Of a stretch of 64,000 bases of DNA, positions 55,081-64,000 are shown one piece after another. The position numbers were made by a program, and so were the translations under genes. The DNA comes from Hyphomicrobiales bacterium (GTDB lineage Bacteria > Pseudomonadota > Alphaproteobacteria > Rhizobiales > Rhizobiaceae). The notes under the pieces were generated by a model. The model searched no databases, had not been told where the DNA came from, and was given only the letters and a program-made list of their open reading frames with translations. The stretch lies in contig UBQW01000016.1 in the NCBI GenBank assembly GCA_900467745.1, forward strand, positions 310,001 through 374,000. Reading direction: 5' to 3'. Positions within the stretch are counted from its first letter, which is position 1. Each line of letters opens with the position of its first letter.

Positions 55081-56076
55081 TTACGCGGAGTTTCGCTTAA
55101 AGATGCTGCAGGGAAGCCGCACGATGCCCGGCTCAAGTTTTTCCTGGCGCGATAGCCCCAGGATCGCGAGGCCTGCACGATGCCCGATCTCCTTTAGTTG
55201 CATGTCGATCGTCGTCAGGGGTGGTCGCGTCTGTTTCGAGACGACTTCCCAGTTGTCGAACCCGACCACCGCGACGTCGTCGGGGATCGAAATCCCTCGA
55301 TCACGAAGCGCGTCGATAACACCGCGCGCGATTTCGTCGCTGCCGCAAAAGATTGCATCGGGCTTTGGGCCCGATTGAGAATAGATCTCATCGATCGCGG
55401 AGTGTCCCCATTCCTCGGACCACTCGCCGAACATAACCTGACCGGAAGGTCCGACGAGATCCTCGTAGGCGTGCGCACGGATGCGCGCAGCAAGGTAGTT
55501 CTCCTCGCCGGTGATGTGCACTATGCGTGTCCTGCCAATGGATTGGAGATGCTGCACGGCGACGCGCGCGCCCTGGGCATCATCAGGATGGAAGCTCACG
55601 CTGTCGGCAGGACCTTGCGCAAACGCGTAGATAACCGGAACTCGGAGTTTGAGGAGTTCGGGTGGCGGCTCAAGATCGATCCGCGTTGCCGTGAAGATAA
55701 TCCCGTCGACTTGGCGATCTAGCAGCGCATCGAGATGGAGCTTGGCCAGCCGCGGATCATTGTTGGTCGCGCACAGGAAGAGCGAGACGCCGTGGTCGAC
55801 GAGGATTTCGGAGACGCCCGCGGCCATCGGAAGCGTCAGTCGACCATAGGTGTCGTTCGTCAGCATACCGATCGCATGGCTGCGCTTCATCAGCAACCCA
55901 CGCGCGAGTGCATTCGGCCGGAAGCCGAGTTCGTCAGCAATCCTTTTAACCTTTTCACGTGTCTCAGCGTTCGTCCGGCCAGTACCGTTAAGCGCGTTTG
56001 AGGCTGTCGAAATGCTCACCCCCGCGGCTTTCGCCACGTCGCGAATTGTTCGACGGCCATGGTCAGAATCGCTCAA
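55081..56076 (-). CDS. LacI-family transcriptional regulator
   Basis: The 331-residue protein has the LacI helix-turn-helix and hinge (TIRDVAKAAGVSISTASNALNGTGRTNAETREKVKRIADELGFRPNALARGL) and a sugar-binding core ending with HRAGLAILGL. It diverges from the arabinofuranoside operon and probably represses it through the two TAAAA-TTTTA operators at 56102-56144. Confidence 0.93.
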   Translation of the reverse strand: MSDSDHGRRTIRDVAKAAGVSISTASNALNGTGRTNAETREKVKRIADELGFRPNALARGLLMKRSHAIGMLTNDTYGRLTLPMAAGVSEILVDHGVSLFLCATNNDPRLAKLHLDALLDRQVDGIIFTATRIDLEPPPELLKLRVPVIYAFAQGPADSVSFHPDDAQGARVAVQHLQSIGRTRIVHITGEENYLAARIRAHAYEDLVGPSGQVMFGEWSEEWGHSAIDEIYSQSGPKPDAIFCGSDEIARGVIDALRDRGISIPDDVAVVGFDNWEVVSKQTRPPLTTIDMQLKEIGHRAGLAILGLSRQEKLEPGIVRLPCSIFKRNSA

Positions 56077-56101
56077 ATTCCGCTTCTCCTAGTCTTGTAG
56101 A

Positions 56102-56113
56102 TAAAACGTTTTA
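56102..56113 (+). promoter_or_regulatory. LacI operator 1
   Basis: TAAAACGTTTTA is a perfect 12-base palindrome with the central CG typical of LacI-family operators, 26 bases upstream of the lacI-like start. Confidence 0.65.
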
Positions 56114-56132
56114 ACAGAAAAAATACAGAAGC

Positions 56133-56144
56133 TAAAAGGTTTTA
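56133..56144 (+). promoter_or_regulatory. LacI operator 2
   Basis: TAAAAGGTTTTA differs by one base from operator 1. The centre-to-centre distance is 31 bases, about three helical turns, so two dimers can sit on one face. Confidence 0.6.
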
Positions 56145-56255
56145 TCAGAAAGTCACTCATATTGCAGCGCACTCATGTCGACATGTAATATTTTCTCATC
56201 TAACGTTGCCTTCGTCCTGAGGTCTGGAGCCTCGCATAAGAGAAGGGGAACTCGC

Positions 56256-57500
56256 ATGCGCCGTCTAAAAACTACCATTGCAGCTGTTGCACTATTGGCG
56301 AGCACGTCTCTCGCTAGCGCTGAGGAAATCACGCTATGGGTGCGCACGTCTTCGGGGGCTGTGCTCCAGGGGCTGGCTGAAAAATACAACGCCTCCCACA
56401 CCGACAAGGTCAATGTAACACAGATCACCGCTGAACAGATGGTGCCGAAGTTGGGTGCCGCGATCGCCGGCGGCGCGGCACCTGATGGCGCGGTGCTCGA
56501 CCTCATCTATCTCCCGACCTTCGCCGCAAACGACAGCCTCGAAGACATCAGCGAATTCGTAAAGGGCCTTCCATACGCTGCCGCCCTCAGCCCCTCACAT
56601 ATTCGCCTGGCGACCTATGACGGCAAAGTGTACGGCGTACCTGCATTACCTGACGCTTCGATCATTGCCTACAATACGGACCTCTTCAAGAAGGCGGGTC
56701 TCGATCCGGACAAGGCACCGGGCTCCCTCGAGGAGATTGCTGCCGACGCCAAGAAGATCCATGCGCTCGACAAGGAAACCTACGGCTTTTATTTCGTTGC
56801 CAATTCCGGAAGCTGGCTGATCTACGACTTCCTGCCGCATCTTTGGGCCGCAAGCGCCGATGTCCTGAGCGATGACGGCCGTACCGCAACCGTCGATACG
56901 CCAGCGCTGCGCGAGACCGTTGCCGCTTATCGCGACATGTGGACGTCCGGCGCCATCCACCCGACCTCGCGCTCGGGCAACGGCAACAATGCGGTTGAGG
57001 CCTTCGCATCGGGCAAGGTCGGCATCCTGATGACCGGTTCCTACATCGTCAACTTGCTCACCAGCAAATACCCGGATGTTAAGTTCGCCGTCGCTCCGAT
57101 CCCGGGTCCGAAGGGCGGCGCATCGAGCTTTGCCGGCGGTGATACCCTGGCACTCATCAAGGGCCTTAGCGAGGAAAAAAAGAAGGTCGCCCTGGACTTT
57201 GTGAAGTTCTACATGGAGCCCGAGCAGCAGGTTTATATCACGCAGGAATCCGGTATGCCGTCGCGCACGGATCTTGCCAAGGAAGCCTACGCGAAGTTCG
57301 ACCAGCGTAACCTCATTGCCTACGACATCCTGGCGAAAGCCCGCACGCCTTACACCTTCTCGTCGGATGAGCTTTTCGTTAGCCGCACCGGCCCATTCCT
57401 CAACCTGATCCAGGGCACGATCTTCGGCGATGACGTCGATGGATCGATCAAGAAGGCGCAGGACGACTTCACCAAGATCCTCGACCGCACCAATCCGTAA
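56256..57500 (+). CDS. Extracellular solute-binding protein family 1 (oligosaccharide type)
   Basis: The 414-residue protein starts at ATG 56256 after AAGGGGAA. A signal peptide (RRLKTTIAAVALLASTSLASA) precedes EEITLWVRTSSG. The fold is SBP_bac_1 (GVPALPDASIIAYNTDLFKKAGLD near 125), used for oligosaccharides with MalFGK-type partners. It heads the GH127 operon and should bind the arabinofuranoside. Confidence 0.92.
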   Translation: MRRLKTTIAAVALLASTSLASAEEITLWVRTSSGAVLQGLAEKYNASHTDKVNVTQITAEQMVPKLGAAIAGGAAPDGAVLDLIYLPTFAANDSLEDISEFVKGLPYAAALSPSHIRLATYDGKVYGVPALPDASIIAYNTDLFKKAGLDPDKAPGSLEEIAADAKKIHALDKETYGFYFVANSGSWLIYDFLPHLWAASADVLSDDGRTATVDTPALRETVAAYRDMWTSGAIHPTSRSGNGNNAVEAFASGKVGILMTGSYIVNLLTSKYPDVKFAVAPIPGPKGGASSFAGGDTLALIKGLSEEKKKVALDFVKFYMEPEQQVYITQESGMPSRTDLAKEAYAKFDQRNLIAYDILAKARTPYTFSSDELFVSRTGPFLNLIQGTIFGDDVDGSIKKAQDDFTKILDRTNP

Positions 57501-57507
57501 CGGCTGC

Positions 57508-57535
57508 GTGCGGGGTGGGCTCTTCCGCCCCGCAC
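57508..57535 (+). other. Intercistronic hairpin after the binding-protein gene
   Basis: GTGCGGGG (57508-57515), 12-base loop, CCCCGCAC (57528-57535). It sits right after the stop and likely raises the level of the binding protein over the downstream permeases. Confidence 0.55.
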
Positions 57536-57581
57536 TTCCCCAATCGCTGATGCGCATGTTCGAGTTCTTCGAGGAATGATT

Positions 57582-58502
57582 GTGGTCGACACCCCGACAA
57601 AGGATATGAAGCAGCCGATCTCTGGAGAACGGGAGCCGCAGGGCTGGCTTGGATTGGCGTTCATCCTGCCCGGCTTCCTGTTTATCCTGGTGCTGTTTCT
57701 GGTCCCGCTCGCCATGACGATATGGATGAGCTTCTACAACTGGCCGCTGCTTGGGCGGAAGAAGTTCATCGGCTTTGCCAATTACGCTGAACTGCTTGGC
57801 GACATGCAGCTCTGGCACTCGCTGGGCTTCACACTGCTCTACACGGTCCTCGTAACGGCCGCGATCTTTGCAGTGGCCTTTCCCTTGGCGCTGTTGGTCG
57901 ATCGCCCGCTGCGATCTGCCGGCTTCTTCCGCACGATCTTCTTCATGCCTGTTGTCATCGGGTTTGGTGCGGCATCCACACTGTGGATGTGGTTGCTCAA
58001 TCCCGACAGTGGCGTCTTTGCCCAGGTCCTGCGCGGCATTGGCCTTATCAGCGCAGCACCGCGGCCGCTTGAAAGCTTCTGGCCGGCGCTTGCCGTGATC
58101 ATCCTGATGGTCGTCTGGAAGACAGCCGGCTTCACTATGGTCATTCTGCTGACCGGTCTGCAGGGCATCTCCAACGACGTGATCGAGGCTGCCAAGATCG
58201 ACGGCGCTAGCGTCTTCAGCCGCTTTCGCCGGATCACGCTGCCGCTGATGCGCAATTCGCTCGTGCTCGCCCTGGTTCTCAATGTCACCTCGTCGATGCT
58301 CGCCTTCGACCAGTTCTTCATCATCACGCAAGGTGGCCCTGAAAATAGTACGATCTCGGCCGTGTTCTCCATCTACCTCGCATCGTTCTCGTCTTACCGG
58401 CTCGGCTACGGCTCTGCGCTCTCCTTTGCGCTGCTCATCGTTCTCGTTGCCATTAGTGCCATTCAATTCGTGCTGTTGCGCGAACGTGCGGAGGAAGGTT
58501 AA
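57582..58502 (+). CDS. ABC sugar permease, MalF/UgpA type
   Basis: The start GTG 57582 has GAGG at 7-base spacing, while ATG 57576 sits directly against it. The 306-residue protein has six helices and the EAA loop VIEAAKIDGASVFSRFRRITLPLMRN near 205. It overlaps the next permease gene by TAATG. Confidence 0.92.
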   Translation: MVDTPTKDMKQPISGEREPQGWLGLAFILPGFLFILVLFLVPLAMTIWMSFYNWPLLGRKKFIGFANYAELLGDMQLWHSLGFTLLYTVLVTAAIFAVAFPLALLVDRPLRSAGFFRTIFFMPVVIGFGAASTLWMWLLNPDSGVFAQVLRGIGLISAAPRPLESFWPALAVIILMVVWKTAGFTMVILLTGLQGISNDVIEAAKIDGASVFSRFRRITLPLMRNSLVLALVLNVTSSMLAFDQFFIITQGGPENSTISAVFSIYLASFSSYRLGYGSALSFALLIVLVAISAIQFVLLRERAEEG

Positions 58503-59371
58503 TGACGTCCACCCAATCCAATACGGGCAGCAATCCTCGCGGTGGCAATACCGGCTATCTGCTCTTCCTGCTCGCTTCGATTCTGCTTGCTATCTTCTTC
58601 ATCATGCCGATCGTCTGGTCACTGGCGAATTCGTTCAAGCCAGCCGCGGAAGCGCTCGCCAATCCGGCTTCGCTGTTTTCGAAGACCTTCTCGCTGGAAA
58701 ATTACCGCCGCCTCGAGAATGTCGGTGCCGGATGGTACGTCTACGCGGGCAACTCCGTGCTGATCGCTGTCGGAACGGTGCTGCTGACAATCATCGTTTC
58801 AGTGCCCGCTGGTTACGGCTTCTCCAAGTTTAGGTTCCCCGGTCAGTCGATACTGTTCGTCCTGATCATGGCGACAATGATGATCCCGTTTCAGTCGATC
58901 CTGACACCGCTGTTCCTCATTCTGAAGATGCTCAGCTTGCAGAACAGCCTGTTCGGGCTCGTTTTGATCTACGTCACTTTCCAGCTGCCGTTCTCGGTCT
59001 TCATGATGCGTAATGCCTTTGATGCCGTGCCCAAGGCGCTGATCGAGGCGGCGCGTATCGACGGCGCCTCGCAGGCGACGATCCTGCGGCGCATCATGTT
59101 GCCGATCGCCTTGCCCGGTGTAGCGACGGTAGCGATGTTCGCCTTCCTGAATTCTTGGAACGAGTTCCTGGCCGCACTCATCTTCCTGTCGGATCAGAAC
59201 AAGTTCACCCTGCCGATCATGCTGGTGAACGTGTCATCGGGCCTCTACGGTATCATCGATTGGGGCGCATTGCAGGCCGGCATCGCGGTTACCATGATCC
59301 CCTGCATCATCCTCTTCCTTCTTCTGCAACGCTACTATGTGCGCGGCCTGACGGCCGGCGCCGTGAAATAA
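58502..59371 (+). CDS. ABC sugar permease, MalG/UgpE type
   Basis: The 289-residue protein has six helices and the EAA loop ALIEAARIDGASQATILRRIMLPIALPG near 180-207, as in MalG-like permeases. It starts in the stop of the previous gene and pairs with it. Confidence 0.93.
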   Translation: MTSTQSNTGSNPRGGNTGYLLFLLASILLAIFFIMPIVWSLANSFKPAAEALANPASLFSKTFSLENYRRLENVGAGWYVYAGNSVLIAVGTVLLTIIVSVPAGYGFSKFRFPGQSILFVLIMATMMIPFQSILTPLFLILKMLSLQNSLFGLVLIYVTFQLPFSVFMMRNAFDAVPKALIEAARIDGASQATILRRIMLPIALPGVATVAMFAFLNSWNEFLAALIFLSDQNKFTLPIMLVNVSSGLYGIIDWGALQAGIAVTMIPCIILFLLLQRYYVRGLTAGAVK

Positions 59372-59400
59372 GAAGCGGCACGTCCGCTCAAGGAGCCTCA

Positions 59401-61332
59401 ATGTCTAACGCCCAGAAAGCACAGCCGCGGTTACCGATCGACCGCTACGTTCCCGCCGACCATACCCGCGTCACCTTCGACGGCGGCTTCTGGAAAAGCT
59501 GGACAGACACCGTCCGCGACGTCACCATTCCCACCCAGCACATGCGGCTCGACGAGGAAGGCTTTCTCGAAGTTCTGGATTTCGACAAGCCGGCCGGTCC
59601 GCTTGCTCGCCCGATCCAGCCGAGCGGCCTGTCGATGCAGCACTTCTTCGATTCTGATTTCGGCAAGTGGATCGAAGCCGCCAGCTACACGCTAAAGAAC
59701 CATCCCAACCCTGATGTCGAGGCGAAGATCGACGCGATCGTCGAGAAACTCGAACACGGCCAGATGGCCGATGGCTATCTGAACAGCTGGTTCATCCGCC
59801 GCGAGCCGGAAAACCGTTGGACCAACCTGCGTGATCTTCACGAAATGTATTCGATGGGGCATCTGCTGGAAGGAGCCGTGGCCTATTTCGAAGCGACAGG
59901 AAAGCGCCGCTTCCTTGACGTGATGATCCGTGCTGTCGATCATATCATCGATACGTTCGGCCGCGAGCCGGACAAGCTTCGCGGCTATGACGCGCACGAG
60001 GAAATCGAGCTCGCACTCGTCAAGCTCTACCGCGTGACCAAGGACCCGCGGCACCTGAAGCTGGCGACCTACTTTGTCGACGAGCGTGGCCAGATGCCTT
60101 CCTACTACGACGAGGAAGCGCGCAAACGTGGCGAGGACCCCGCAGGCTACGTCTTCCAGACCTACGCCTACAGCCAGGCCCATATGCCGGTGCGGGAACA
60201 GACCCAGGTTGTCGGTCATGCCGTGCGCGCGATGTACCTGTTCTCCGCCATGGCTGATCTTGCCTTCGAGAACGACGATGAGAGCCTGAAGAGCGCCTGT
60301 GACCGGCTGTTTGACAATCTGGTCGGACGCCAGCTTTATGTCACCGGCGGCCTTGGCCCCTCGGCGTCCAACGAAGGATTTACACGCGAATACGATCTGC
60401 CGAACGAGACCGCTTATGCCGAGACCTGCGCGGCCGTCGCGCTCGGCTTCTTCAGCCACCGCATGGCCCAGATCGAGCTCGACAGCAAGTTTACCGACAA
60501 GCTCGAGACGGTGCTCTACAATGGCGCCCTTTCGGGTATCTCGCGCGATGGCGAACATTACTTCTACGAGAACGTCCTGGAGAGCCATGGGCATAACCGC
60601 CGCTGGAAGTGGCACTACTGCCCGTGCTGCCCGACCAACATCGCCCGGTTCATCACATCGCTCGGCCAGTATTTCTACTCCACCAAGGCCGATGAGGTGG
60701 CGATCCATCTCTATGGTGAGAACACGGCCGAGCTTTCCGTTGGCAATTCATTCCTCCGCTTGCAGCAGAAGAGCCAATATCCTTGGAACGGCGACGTCGC
60801 CATCTCACTTGGCCTCGGTCAGGCAACGCGCTTCACCTTGCGGCTTCGCATTCCAGGCTGGTGCCGCGTCGCACATGTCTTCGTCAATGGCCAGGCCACC
60901 AAGCTCGACGTTACCAAGGGTTACGTCGCGATCGAGCGGGAATGGAAGGACGGCGATACGGTCAGGCTGGCTTTCGACATGCCGGTCGACCGCCTCTATG
61001 CCCATCCCGCGGCGACCGAAGACAGCGGTCGCTTTGCGCTGCGGCGCGGTCCGGTGATTTTCTGCGTGGAGGAAGCCGATCTCGGCACCGAACCGCAACG
61101 GCTGCGGCTGCCGGCTGAGGGCGAGATCGCCGTAAGTTTCGACGAGACACTTCTTGGTGGAGCGACCGTCCTTGAAGGCGATGCACTTGAAGCCGATGCA
61201 TCCGACTGGCAGGAGACGCTCTATCGTACGCAGCCGCCGGCGCTCAAGCCGACGCGCTTCAAGGCGATCCCATACCACCTCTGGGCAAACAGAGAGCCGG
61301 GCGCCATGGCCGTCTGGCTGCATGAGAAGTAG
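59401..61332 (+). CDS. GH127 beta-L-arabinofuranosidase
   Basis: The 643-residue protein starts at ATG 59401 after AAGGAG. It is an (alpha/alpha)6 barrel with beta domains of the GH127/DUF1680 family. The zinc-thiolate site is visible: E341 and C343 in [10 protein letters not shown], and C409-C410 in [10 protein letters not shown], matching the Glu and three Cys ligands of HypBA1, in which the first Cys of the pair is the nucleophile. There is no signal peptide, so it acts in the cytoplasm on imported short beta-L-arabinofuranosides, such as those on plant hydroxyproline-rich proteins. Confidence 0.9.
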   Translation: MSNAQKAQPRLPIDRYVPADHTRVTFDGGFWKSWTDTVRDVTIPTQHMRLDEEGFLEVLDFDKPAGPLARPIQPSGLSMQHFFDSDFGKWIEAASYTLKNHPNPDVEAKIDAIVEKLEHGQMADGYLNSWFIRREPENRWTNLRDLHEMYSMGHLLEGAVAYFEATGKRRFLDVMIRAVDHIIDTFGREPDKLRGYDAHEEIELALVKLYRVTKDPRHLKLATYFVDERGQMPSYYDEEARKRGEDPAGYVFQTYAYSQAHMPVREQTQVVGHAVRAMYLFSAMADLAFENDDESLKSACDRLFDNLVGRQLYVTGGLGPSASNEGFTREYDLPNETAYAETCAAVALGFFSHRMAQIELDSKFTDKLETVLYNGALSGISRDGEHYFYENVLESHGHNRRWKWHYCPCCPTNIARFITSLGQYFYSTKADEVAIHLYGENTAELSVGNSFLRLQQKSQYPWNGDVAISLGLGQATRFTLRLRIPGWCRVAHVFVNGQATKLDVTKGYVAIEREWKDGDTVRLAFDMPVDRLYAHPAATEDSGRFALRRGPVIFCVEEADLGTEPQRLRLPAEGEIAVSFDETLLGGATVLEGDALEADASDWQETLYRTQPPALKPTRFKAIPYHLWANREPGAMAVWLHEK

Positions 61333-61342
61333 GGGGAACACC

Positions 61343-62443
61343 ATGGCTCGCCTTGAACTTCGCAATGTGGTCAAATCTTACGGCATCTACGAAGCCGTGC
61401 GCGGCATCAACCTCACGATCGAGGACAACGAGTTTGTCGTTTTCGTCGGTCCGTCGGGCTGCGGCAAGTCCACGACGCTGCGCATGATCGCTGGCCTGGA
61501 ACATATAACCGGTGGCGATATCGTCATCGGCGATCAGGTCGTCAATCGGCTTGGCCCAGGCAAACGCGATATCGCTATGGTCTTCCAGAACTATGCGCTC
61601 TATCCACATATGAGTGTCAGGGAAAACATCTCCTTCTGCCTCGAACAACAGAAGCTTCCCAAGGCGCAAATCGACGAGCGCATCACCCGCGCCGCCGATA
61701 CACTGCATATCACCGAGCTTCTGTCGCGGCGCCCCGGCCAGCTTTCAGGCGGGCAGCGCCAGCGTGTCGCCATGGGGCGCGCTATCGTGCGCAACCCGAA
61801 AGTCTTCCTGTTCGACGAGCCACTTTCCAATCTCGACGCCAAGCTGCGTGTTCAGATGCGCACTGAGATCAAGCGCCTACACCAATTGCTCCCGACAACG
61901 ACTGTTTATGTCACCCATGACCAGGTCGAGGCAATGACGATGGCCGATCGTGTCGTGGTCATGAACGGTGGCATCATTGAACAGGCGGGACCGCCTCAAG
62001 AGCTGTACCATCGTCCGGTCAGTCAGTTCGTGGCGGGCTTCATCGGCTCGCCGTCGATGAACTTCCTGAACGCAAAGCTTGAGAGCGCTGGCGACGGGCT
62101 GGTTGTCGTTCTTGACGATGGCAGCCGGCTTGCCGTTCCCGCATCCCGAACATCGGAATACATGTCGCATACGGGCAAGCGGGTTGTATTCGGCATCCGG
62201 CCTGAATCGATATCGAGCCTGATGCCAAAACCAGGCTTCGAAACGATAGAGGCGACTATCGATCTCGTCGAACCACTTGGCCCGGAAACGATGATTTACT
62301 TCAATATCGGGCCGGTCAGCCTGTGCGCCAATGTGGATCCGGAAAGTGAACCGCGTCCAGGTTCGCGCATGCCGCTTTCCTTCAACATGAACCGCATGCA
62401 CCTTTTTGACCCAGCTGGAGGCCGTTCGCTTTCGTCCTGGTGA
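61343..62443 (+). CDS. MalK/UgpC-type sugar ABC transporter ATPase
   Basis: The 366-residue protein starts at ATG 61343 after AGGGGG. It has Walker [10 protein letters not shown] near 36-44, signature LSGGQRQR near 134, Walker [17 protein letters not shown] near 153, the H-loop VYVTHDQ and a C-terminal TOBE regulatory domain (VFGIRPE near 285). It energises the MalFG-type importer. Its position after the GH gene is common in rhizobial sugar operons. Confidence 0.94.
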   Translation: MARLELRNVVKSYGIYEAVRGINLTIEDNEFVVFVGPSGCGKSTTLRMIAGLEHITGGDIVIGDQVVNRLGPGKRDIAMVFQNYALYPHMSVRENISFCLEQQKLPKAQIDERITRAADTLHITELLSRRPGQLSGGQRQRVAMGRAIVRNPKVFLFDEPLSNLDAKLRVQMRTEIKRLHQLLPTTTVYVTHDQVEAMTMADRVVVMNGGIIEQAGPPQELYHRPVSQFVAGFIGSPSMNFLNAKLESAGDGLVVVLDDGSRLAVPASRTSEYMSHTGKRVVFGIRPESISSLMPKPGFETIEATIDLVEPLGPETMIYFNIGPVSLCANVDPESEPRPGSRMPLSFNMNRMHLFDPAGGRSLSSW

Positions 62444-62831
62444 CGTCCGGGATGATCACCTAGCAGCTTTCTGGTCGGCACGTTTGCCGGCCAGAGCAGG
62501 TCGTTCTCGGTTGGCCCATTTCGTTGCTAATTCAATCTCCCAACCGACAGGGGTAACGAGCTTGCACATTGGGGGTGGTCCTGATCCACGAGATACGCCG
62601 AAGCCGGTCGTTCAGGCAAAAATTCGTACTTGCGACATTTCCATGTCGACACGCTGAAGGTGAAGGTCTTGATTTTTCATTGACAGTTCGACTTCCCAAC
62701 CGAAGTTCGGCGTTCTCCGGGCAATCTTGTTAGGTGGTCGATCAGCCTCATCTATCATGGAGATTGAGCTTGATGCCGGCCAGTTCCGGTTGTAGCCCGG
62801 TCTGAAGCGCAACATTGTTCAGGATTTCATT
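62444..62831. other. Intergenic region before the S33 hydrolase gene
   Basis: No gene is supported. It holds a stem-loop CTGGTCGGCA-CGTT-TGCCGGCCAG (62471-62494, one G-T pair) that may end the arabinofuranoside operon, and two similar reverse-strand stretches (GWEIEL at about 62533 and GWEVEL at about 62695) of unknown meaning. Confidence 0.45.
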
Positions 62832-64000
62832 ATGCTCGTCAGCGAATACACTATCCCCGGCATCTGCGTCCGTGACCATCTCGTTGATGTGCCGCTCGAT
62901 TGGAAGAAGCCGGATGGCGCAACGATCAAGGTGTTCGCGCGCGAAGTTTGCGATCCCTCACGTAATAGGGAGACGCTGCCTGTGCTGCTCTTCCTGCAGG
63001 GCGGCCCGGGCGGCAAGTCGCCGCGTCCCGTGGGCGGCGGTCCATCGTGGCTGAGTGAAGCACTTAAGAATTATCGCGTCGTGCTGCTCGACCAGCGCGG
63101 CACTGGCAGAAGCACCCGAATCGAAAGCGCCACGATGGCGGTGTTTGCCGACGGAAACGCCGGAGCTCGCTATCTTAGCCACTTCCGGGCCGACAGCATC
63201 ATCGCCGATTGTGAGCATCTCAGGAAGACAGTATTTGGTGGCGCGCGTTGGGAGACTCTCGGTCAGAGTTACGGTGGTTTCCTTACCCTCACCTATCTGT
63301 CTCGGGCTCCCGAGGGGCTGGCCGCCTGCTATGTTACGGGCGGCCTTGCGGGACTTTCGGCGTCCGCGGACGACGTCTACAGACGTACCTATCCGCGCGT
63401 GGCCGCCAAGAACCGCGAATACTACAAGAGATACCCTGACGATCGCGACCGCATCTCTCGGATCGCGGACAAGATTGGGGCGGAGAATATCCGCCTTCCC
63501 GATGGCGACCGGCTGACGGTCCGCCGATTGCAGACTATCGGCATCGATTTCGGTATGGCGCCGGGATATGAGAATATTCACTGGCTGATCGACGAGGCCT
63601 TCTCCGACCACGAGGAGACACGCTTCTCCGACACTTTCCTAGCATCCGTCATGTCGCTGACCTCGTATGACGGCAACCCGATGTTTGCCGCTCTGCAGGA
63701 AAGCATTTACGGCCAAGGCTCGGGTGCGACCGGCTGGGCTGCCGAGCGAGTTAGGCCCGAGTTTTCAGAATTTGGCGAAGGAAGCCGGCCGCTGCTCCTG
63801 ACCGGCGAGATGATGTACCCGTGGATGTTTGAGGAGATTCGCTCGCTGCGGCCGTTCTGCAATGCGGTCGAGGCATTCGCACGCTACGACCAGTTCGAGC
63901 CGCTTTACGATCCCTTTCGGTTGGCCTCGAGCGAGATCCCCGTGGCGGCCGCCGTCTACTTCGATGATATGTATGTCGATGCCGAACTGTCGCTGGAAAC
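62832..64000 (+). CDS. S33-family alpha/beta hydrolase, prolyl-aminopeptidase-like (3' end outside window)
   Basis: From ATG 62832 the frame is open to the window edge (389 codons). It has the S33 signature: oxyanion loop LQGGPGGKSP near 56, LLDQRGTGRST near 91-101 and nucleophile S146 in LGQSYGGFLTL. The N-terminus GICVRDHLVDVPLDWKKPDG is that of Pro-iminopeptidase-like enzymes. They remove N-terminal proline or hydroxyproline. Following the GH127 locus, it may trim hydroxyproline peptides after arabinose removal, which is inference. The catalytic Asp and His should lie near or past the edge. Confidence 0.87.
   Translation, partial: MLVSEYTIPGICVRDHLVDVPLDWKKPDGATIKVFAREVCDPSRNRETLPVLLFLQGGPGGKSPRPVGGGPSWLSEALKNYRVVLLDQRGTGRSTRIESATMAVFADGNAGARYLSHFRADSIIADCEHLRKTVFGGARWETLGQSYGGFLTLTYLSRAPEGLAACYVTGGLAGLSASADDVYRRTYPRVAAKNREYYKRYPDDRDRISRIADKIGAENIRLPDGDRLTVRRLQTIGIDFGMAPGYENIHWLIDEAFSDHEETRFSDTFLASVMSLTSYDGNPMFAALQESIYGQGSGATGWAAERVRPEFSEFGEGSRPLLLTGEMMYPWMFEEIRSLRPFCNAVEAFARYDQFEPLYDPFRLASSEIPVAAAVYFDDMYVDAELSLE

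Noticed and set aside
56646-58466. 606-codon reverse-strand frame
   Set aside because: It lies opposite the binding-protein and permease genes, has a charged composition without domains, and no start signal.

Overview
The window reads as accessory replicon DNA (megaplasmid or chromid) of an alphaproteobacterium, most likely a member of the Rhizobiaceae. The basis is high GC, dense sugar ABC-transporter operons with SorC, AraC, LysR and LacI regulators, alphaproteobacterial-type promoters, and no ribosomal, tRNA or housekeeping genes. The taxonomic placement is inference from gene style, not from a marker gene.

Layout. 1-4618 (minus strand) is a sugar ABC operon: binding protein, ATPase, permease, then a SorC-type regulator cut by the left edge; an apparent one-base insertion joins the binding protein and ATPase reading frames. 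4619-5458 is a long intergenic stretch with a possible IS630 scrap and a small-RNA-like unit of hairpins with a terminator. 5459-19716 is a type I secretion locus: TolC-like lipoprotein, a 1936-residue Bap-type adhesin with 16 Ig-like repeats, a LapB-like ABC exporter, an HlyD adaptor, an unrecognised 577-residue protein, a secreted beta-rich protein, an OmpA-domain protein and a zinc-ribbon membrane protein. 19830-23373 is a compact MarR-controlled set (cysteine-tailed MarR, secreted protein, CPGC thioredoxin-fold protein, glutamine amidotransferase, MOSC protein) with no function I can name.

23471-31375 is an AraC-regulated sugar locus: arabinose-isomerase-like protein, three-gene ABC importer and a CocE/NonD serine hydrolase. 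31616-43268 is a mixed metabolic and stress region: GH15 glucosidase, ROK glucokinase, a frameshifted fosmidomycin-resistance-type MFS gene, an Orn/Lys/Arg decarboxylase with an acetyltransferase, CsbD, small envelope proteins and an AI-2E-family permease. 43368-45868 holds a fatty-acid desaturase and a TetR gene diverging from a small membrane protein across two operators.

46011-54591 looks like a catabolic module for a nitrogen heterocycle: creatininase-family amidohydrolase, LysR, NMT1/THI5-like ABC importer, cytosine-deaminase-like amidohydrolase, FAD oxidoreductase, flavodoxin-fold quinone reductase and RidA. A 12-base sequence shared by the creatininase and transporter promoter regions suggests one regulon. 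54647-55060 is a frameshifted relic. 55081-64000 is a LacI-controlled beta-L-arabinofuranoside locus (binding protein, two permeases, GH127, MalK-type ATPase) followed by a prolyl-aminopeptidase-like hydrolase that runs off the right edge. The overall picture is a plant-associated bacterium with surface adhesion and plant-cell-wall or exudate scavenging functions.
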